Below are positions 34,804-37,155 of a stretch of DNA of 37,155 bases, in pieces (the stretch's first letter is position 1; each line of letters starts with the position of its first letter). Under the pieces are notes generated by a model. The model saw nothing but the letters and a program-made list of their open reading frames with translations, did not search any database and was not told the DNA's origin. The stretch covers positions 1-37,155 of the forward strand of contig NZ_JBOZWW010000002.1 in the NCBI RefSeq assembly GCF_050864855.1, read 5' to 3'. The position numbers and the translations under genes were made by a program. The stretch comes from Cardinium hertigii_C. Lineage in GTDB: Bacteria; Bacteroidota; Bacteroidia; Cytophagales; Amoebophilaceae.

Positions 34804-36034
34804 TGGACCGAAAAAACTGGACAAAGAATGGTTTAAAATGTTTCCTATTTTAATAGTTTTATTGTTTCAAAATGGATTTTATCAAATGGGAAGAAAAAAG
34901 GTCAGAAAATTTAGTTCATTAGAGAAGACTAAAATAGTTTTAGATTTATTGAAAGAAGCATTAACGTTAGTAGAGCTATCGTCCAAGTATGGAGTAACAA
35001 CCAAAACACTTTAAAATTGGAAACATCAGTTTATGGAGAATGCCTCTTTGGCCTTTGACCCATCCAAAGTTGTTAGTGTATACAAAGATGAAATAGCTCA
35101 TCTTAAGGATGAAAATGATGCTTTAGCCAAGGCATTAGGTAAAACTACAGTTGAAAGAGATTGGGCAGTGGGAAAGCTAAAGAGCTTGGACTTATTAAGT
35201 AAAAAGGGGCTTGTTGAATCCAAGCTTGCTCATCTACCTAAGGCAAGACAGTGTAAGTTATTATCCATTAACCGTTCTTTTCTATATTATAAATCTAGTG
35301 TAGAGGATACTTTTAATAGAGATATTATCAATAAGATAGCTGATATTTATAGTAATCATCCAGAATACGGATATCGCTATATATATAACCAGTTATTAGA
35401 AGATGGTCTGTATATAGGAAAGAATCGTGTGCTAGATTATATGCGTAGAATGGGTTTATCTGCTGTATATCCTCGTAAAAAGGTTTCTACTTCTTTTAAA
35501 ACTTGTAAAGATAAAGTACATGGTTATTTACTAGATAAGTATTGGATTTCTTCTGGTCAGACCAAGCGTCTTTATGTACCTCAATCAAATCAAGTTTGAA
35601 GCGGTGATATAACTTATATTAAAACTAACAATGGATTTATCTATTTTGCAGCTATAATAGACTGGCATAGTAAGGCTGTATTGAGCTATAAAGTGTCCAA
35701 TAGCATGGATACAACACTTGTAACAGAGGTTTTAGAAGAAGCCCTTAGTAAATATCCTGCTCCAGAATACTTTAATAGCGATCATGGAAGTCAATATACC
35801 AGTCATAATCACATACAATTGTTAAAAAAGTATGGTATTAAAATATCAATGAATGGAAAAGGTAGAAGTATTGATAATATAGTTATAGAGCGTTTTTTAG
35901 AACAATAAAATATAACTACTTGTTTATCAATGATTTTAAAAATATTAAAGAGATTAAACGAACTATGTTAAAAGACAAATTTTTCATGATAAATTTTTAA
36001 TTACTTTGGTTCCTAAATTGACTTTATTTCGGCA
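34804..36034 (+). mobile_element. degenerate IS3-family insertion sequence
   Basis: The left boundary is placed at tggaccgaaaaaactgg (34804). The right boundary is placed at ...tttatttcggca (36034), whose complement begins tgccgaaataaag and partly matches the left end, as for the imperfect TG...CA ends of this family. The enclosed length of about 1.23 kb is short for the family because the transposase C-terminus is missing. No convincing target duplication was seen. Boundaries are approximate. Confidence 0.5.
34886..36000 (+). pseudogene. IS3-family transposase, inactivated
   Basis: The reading frame starts MGRKKVRKFSSLEKTKIVLD (helix-turn-helix, OrfA-like). It reaches a TAA at 35012-35014 in TKTL*NWKHQF, where family members have an aromatic residue or similar. 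It continues through a coiled coil and HPEYGYRYIYNQL, and meets a TGA at 35597-35599 in NQV*SGDITYIKT, normally tryptophan. It loses one base near 35893-35898 (ERF then RTIKYNYLF in the next frame) and ends at 36000 without the usual C-terminal helix. The DDE residues survive: D in GDITYIKT, D in FNSDHGSQYTS, E in IVIERF. OrfA and OrfB segments lie in a single frame. Three independent lesions make it inactive. Confidence 0.85.
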
Positions 36035-36120
36035 AAGGAGTCTTTCTTTTTAAGTGTGTAAATATTTTTTAAGATTTGTAAATTTTGTATTAAATACATT
36101 AATTTTTATTCTTTAAAAGT

Positions 36121-37155
36121 ATGAAAAAGAAAGTAAGTTCTCAAGATGGTATAAGCAAAGCGATAGATTTATTAGTAGAATCAGGAGTAGATTTATCGAC
36201 CCTTTTTGAGAAAGGAGGATTACTCAAAGAACTAAGTAAACGTCTTATAGAAAAAGCCTTAGAGTCAGAAATGGATAATCATTTAGGGTATAATAAGTAT
36301 TCCCGTAGTGATTCAAATAATGCTCGTAATGGCCCATCTAGCAAACAAGTTATCACTGATAATGGGGTTATATCTGTTGAAGTTCCTAGAGATAGATCCT
36401 CTACTTTTGAACCTGTTTTATTACCTAAACGTCAAAGAAGAATTCCTGGTTTAGATGATAAGATTCTATCTCTATATGCAAAAGGGATGAGTGTATCAGA
36501 TATTCAGATTCAAATACAAGAGTTATATGGGGCAGAAGTTAGTGAAAGTCTGATAAGTAACATCACAGATTCGGTTATTGAAGATGTTAAGATATGGCAA
36601 AATCGTCCCTTAGAATCAGTCTATCCTATTGTTTTTTTTGATTGTTTTGTAGTTAAGGTTAGGCAAGATAAACGCATTATAAATAAGTCGGTCTATGTTG
36701 CGTTAGGTATAGACCGATTGGGGATAAAAGATGTTTTAGGACTGTGGATGAGTGAAAATGAAGGAGCTAAGTTTTGGTTGGGTAATTTGACAGAGCTCAA
36801 AAATCGTGGTATGCAGGATATACTCATTGCTTGTACAGATAATTTGTCAGGTATGTCCGAGGCAATCGCTGCTGTATATCCTAAAACAGAACACCAACTC
36901 TGTATCGTTCACCAAATTAGGAATAGCTTGCAGTATGTCTCGTATAAAGATAGAAAGTCATTATCTTCTGATTTAAAGCCAATTTATACATCAGTAACTG
37001 AAGAAGAAGCACTTATGGCATTAGAGACTTTTTCCAACAAATGGGATAAACATTATCCACAAATAGCCAAGTCTTGGTATGCCAATTGGAATAATCTGAT
37101 GGTATTTTTACAATACCCTAACGCAATACGTAGGGTTATTTACACAACGAATATT
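36121..37155 (+). CDS. IS256-family (Mutator type) transposase, 3' end beyond the window
   Basis: The frame opens at ATG 36121 and stays open for 345 codons to the right edge without stops. It begins MKKKVSSQDGISKAIDLLV and contains ALESEMDNHLGY and RNG-SSK near 60-80, then VSVEVPRDR-like sequence (ISVEVPRDRSSTFEP). The first catalytic aspartate region is VFFDCFVVKVR. The second is LIACTDNLSGMSEAI, followed by HQLCIVHQIRNSLQYVSYKDRK, which is diagnostic of the family. It probably represents an intact, possibly active element. The 5' terminal repeat should lie in 36035-36120 but was not identified with certainty. Confidence 0.92.
   Translation, partial: MKKKVSSQDGISKAIDLLVESGVDLSTLFEKGGLLKELSKRLIEKALESEMDNHLGYNKYSRSDSNNARNGPSSKQVITDNGVISVEVPRDRSSTFEPVLLPKRQRRIPGLDDKILSLYAKGMSVSDIQIQIQELYGAEVSESLISNITDSVIEDVKIWQNRPLESVYPIVFFDCFVVKVRQDKRIINKSVYVALGIDRLGIKDVLGLWMSENEGAKFWLGNLTELKNRGMQDILIACTDNLSGMSEAIAAVYPKTEHQLCIVHQIRNSLQYVSYKDRKSLSSDLKPIYTSVTEEEALMALETFSNKWDKHYPQIAKSWYANWNNLMVFLQYPNAIRRVIYTTNI

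Overview
This AT-rich window is chromosomal DNA from a Bacteroidota bacterium with a reduced genome. The best fit is the Amoebophilaceae (a 'Candidatus Cardinium' or Amoebophilus type intracellular symbiont). That assignment is an inference. It rests on the Bacteroidota-like AddB/PD-(D/E)XK protein, the helix-hairpin-helix barrel protein, the widely spaced housekeeping genes, decayed insertion sequences of several families, and a partial Afp/T6SS-subtype-iv-like contractile injection locus. No rRNA, tRNA or CRISPR array was seen.

Layout. 1-905 is a gene-poor tract. It holds the 3' end of a gene entering from the left, a small degraded frame with a tandem repeat, and a short inverted-repeat element. 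906-5798 (minus) carries an AddB-like nuclease-family protein and an outer-membrane HHH protein whose signal peptide lies upstream of any normal start codon. 5956-6230 is a MITE-like element with 25-bp perfect terminal inverted repeats, derived from an IS982-like transposon. 6334-17423 (plus) is a housekeeping run: miaA, clpP-clpX, ddl, ssb, pepA, lgt, infC-rpmI-rplT and prfA. At 17.4 kb transcription converges, and this junction carries a 33-bp repeat and a 26-bp tandem repeat. The 33-bp repeat recurs beyond the ABC transporter.

17578-34082 (minus) holds an ABC exporter, thioredoxin, alaS, a large unrecognised putative lipoprotein with its own terminator, uvrA, mscL and then a four-gene contractile-injection block. 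In transcription order the block reads VgrG/Afp8-like spike, PAAR tip, gp25-like wedge, gp6/Afp11-12-like baseplate protein. These four would form the tip and baseplate of a phage-tail-like injector. Tube, sheath, LysM, ATPase and cap genes are not in the window, so they must be encoded elsewhere or be lost.

34083-37155 is an IS graveyard directly upstream of the spike gene: an IS982 remnant, an IS3-family copy with two nonsense codons and a frameshift, and an apparently intact IS256-family transposase that runs off the right edge.

The most interesting items are the partial, IS-flanked injection-system block, the IS982-derived MITE and its decayed relative 28 kb away, the repeat pair bracketing the ABC transporter, and the orphan 691-aa putative lipoprotein.
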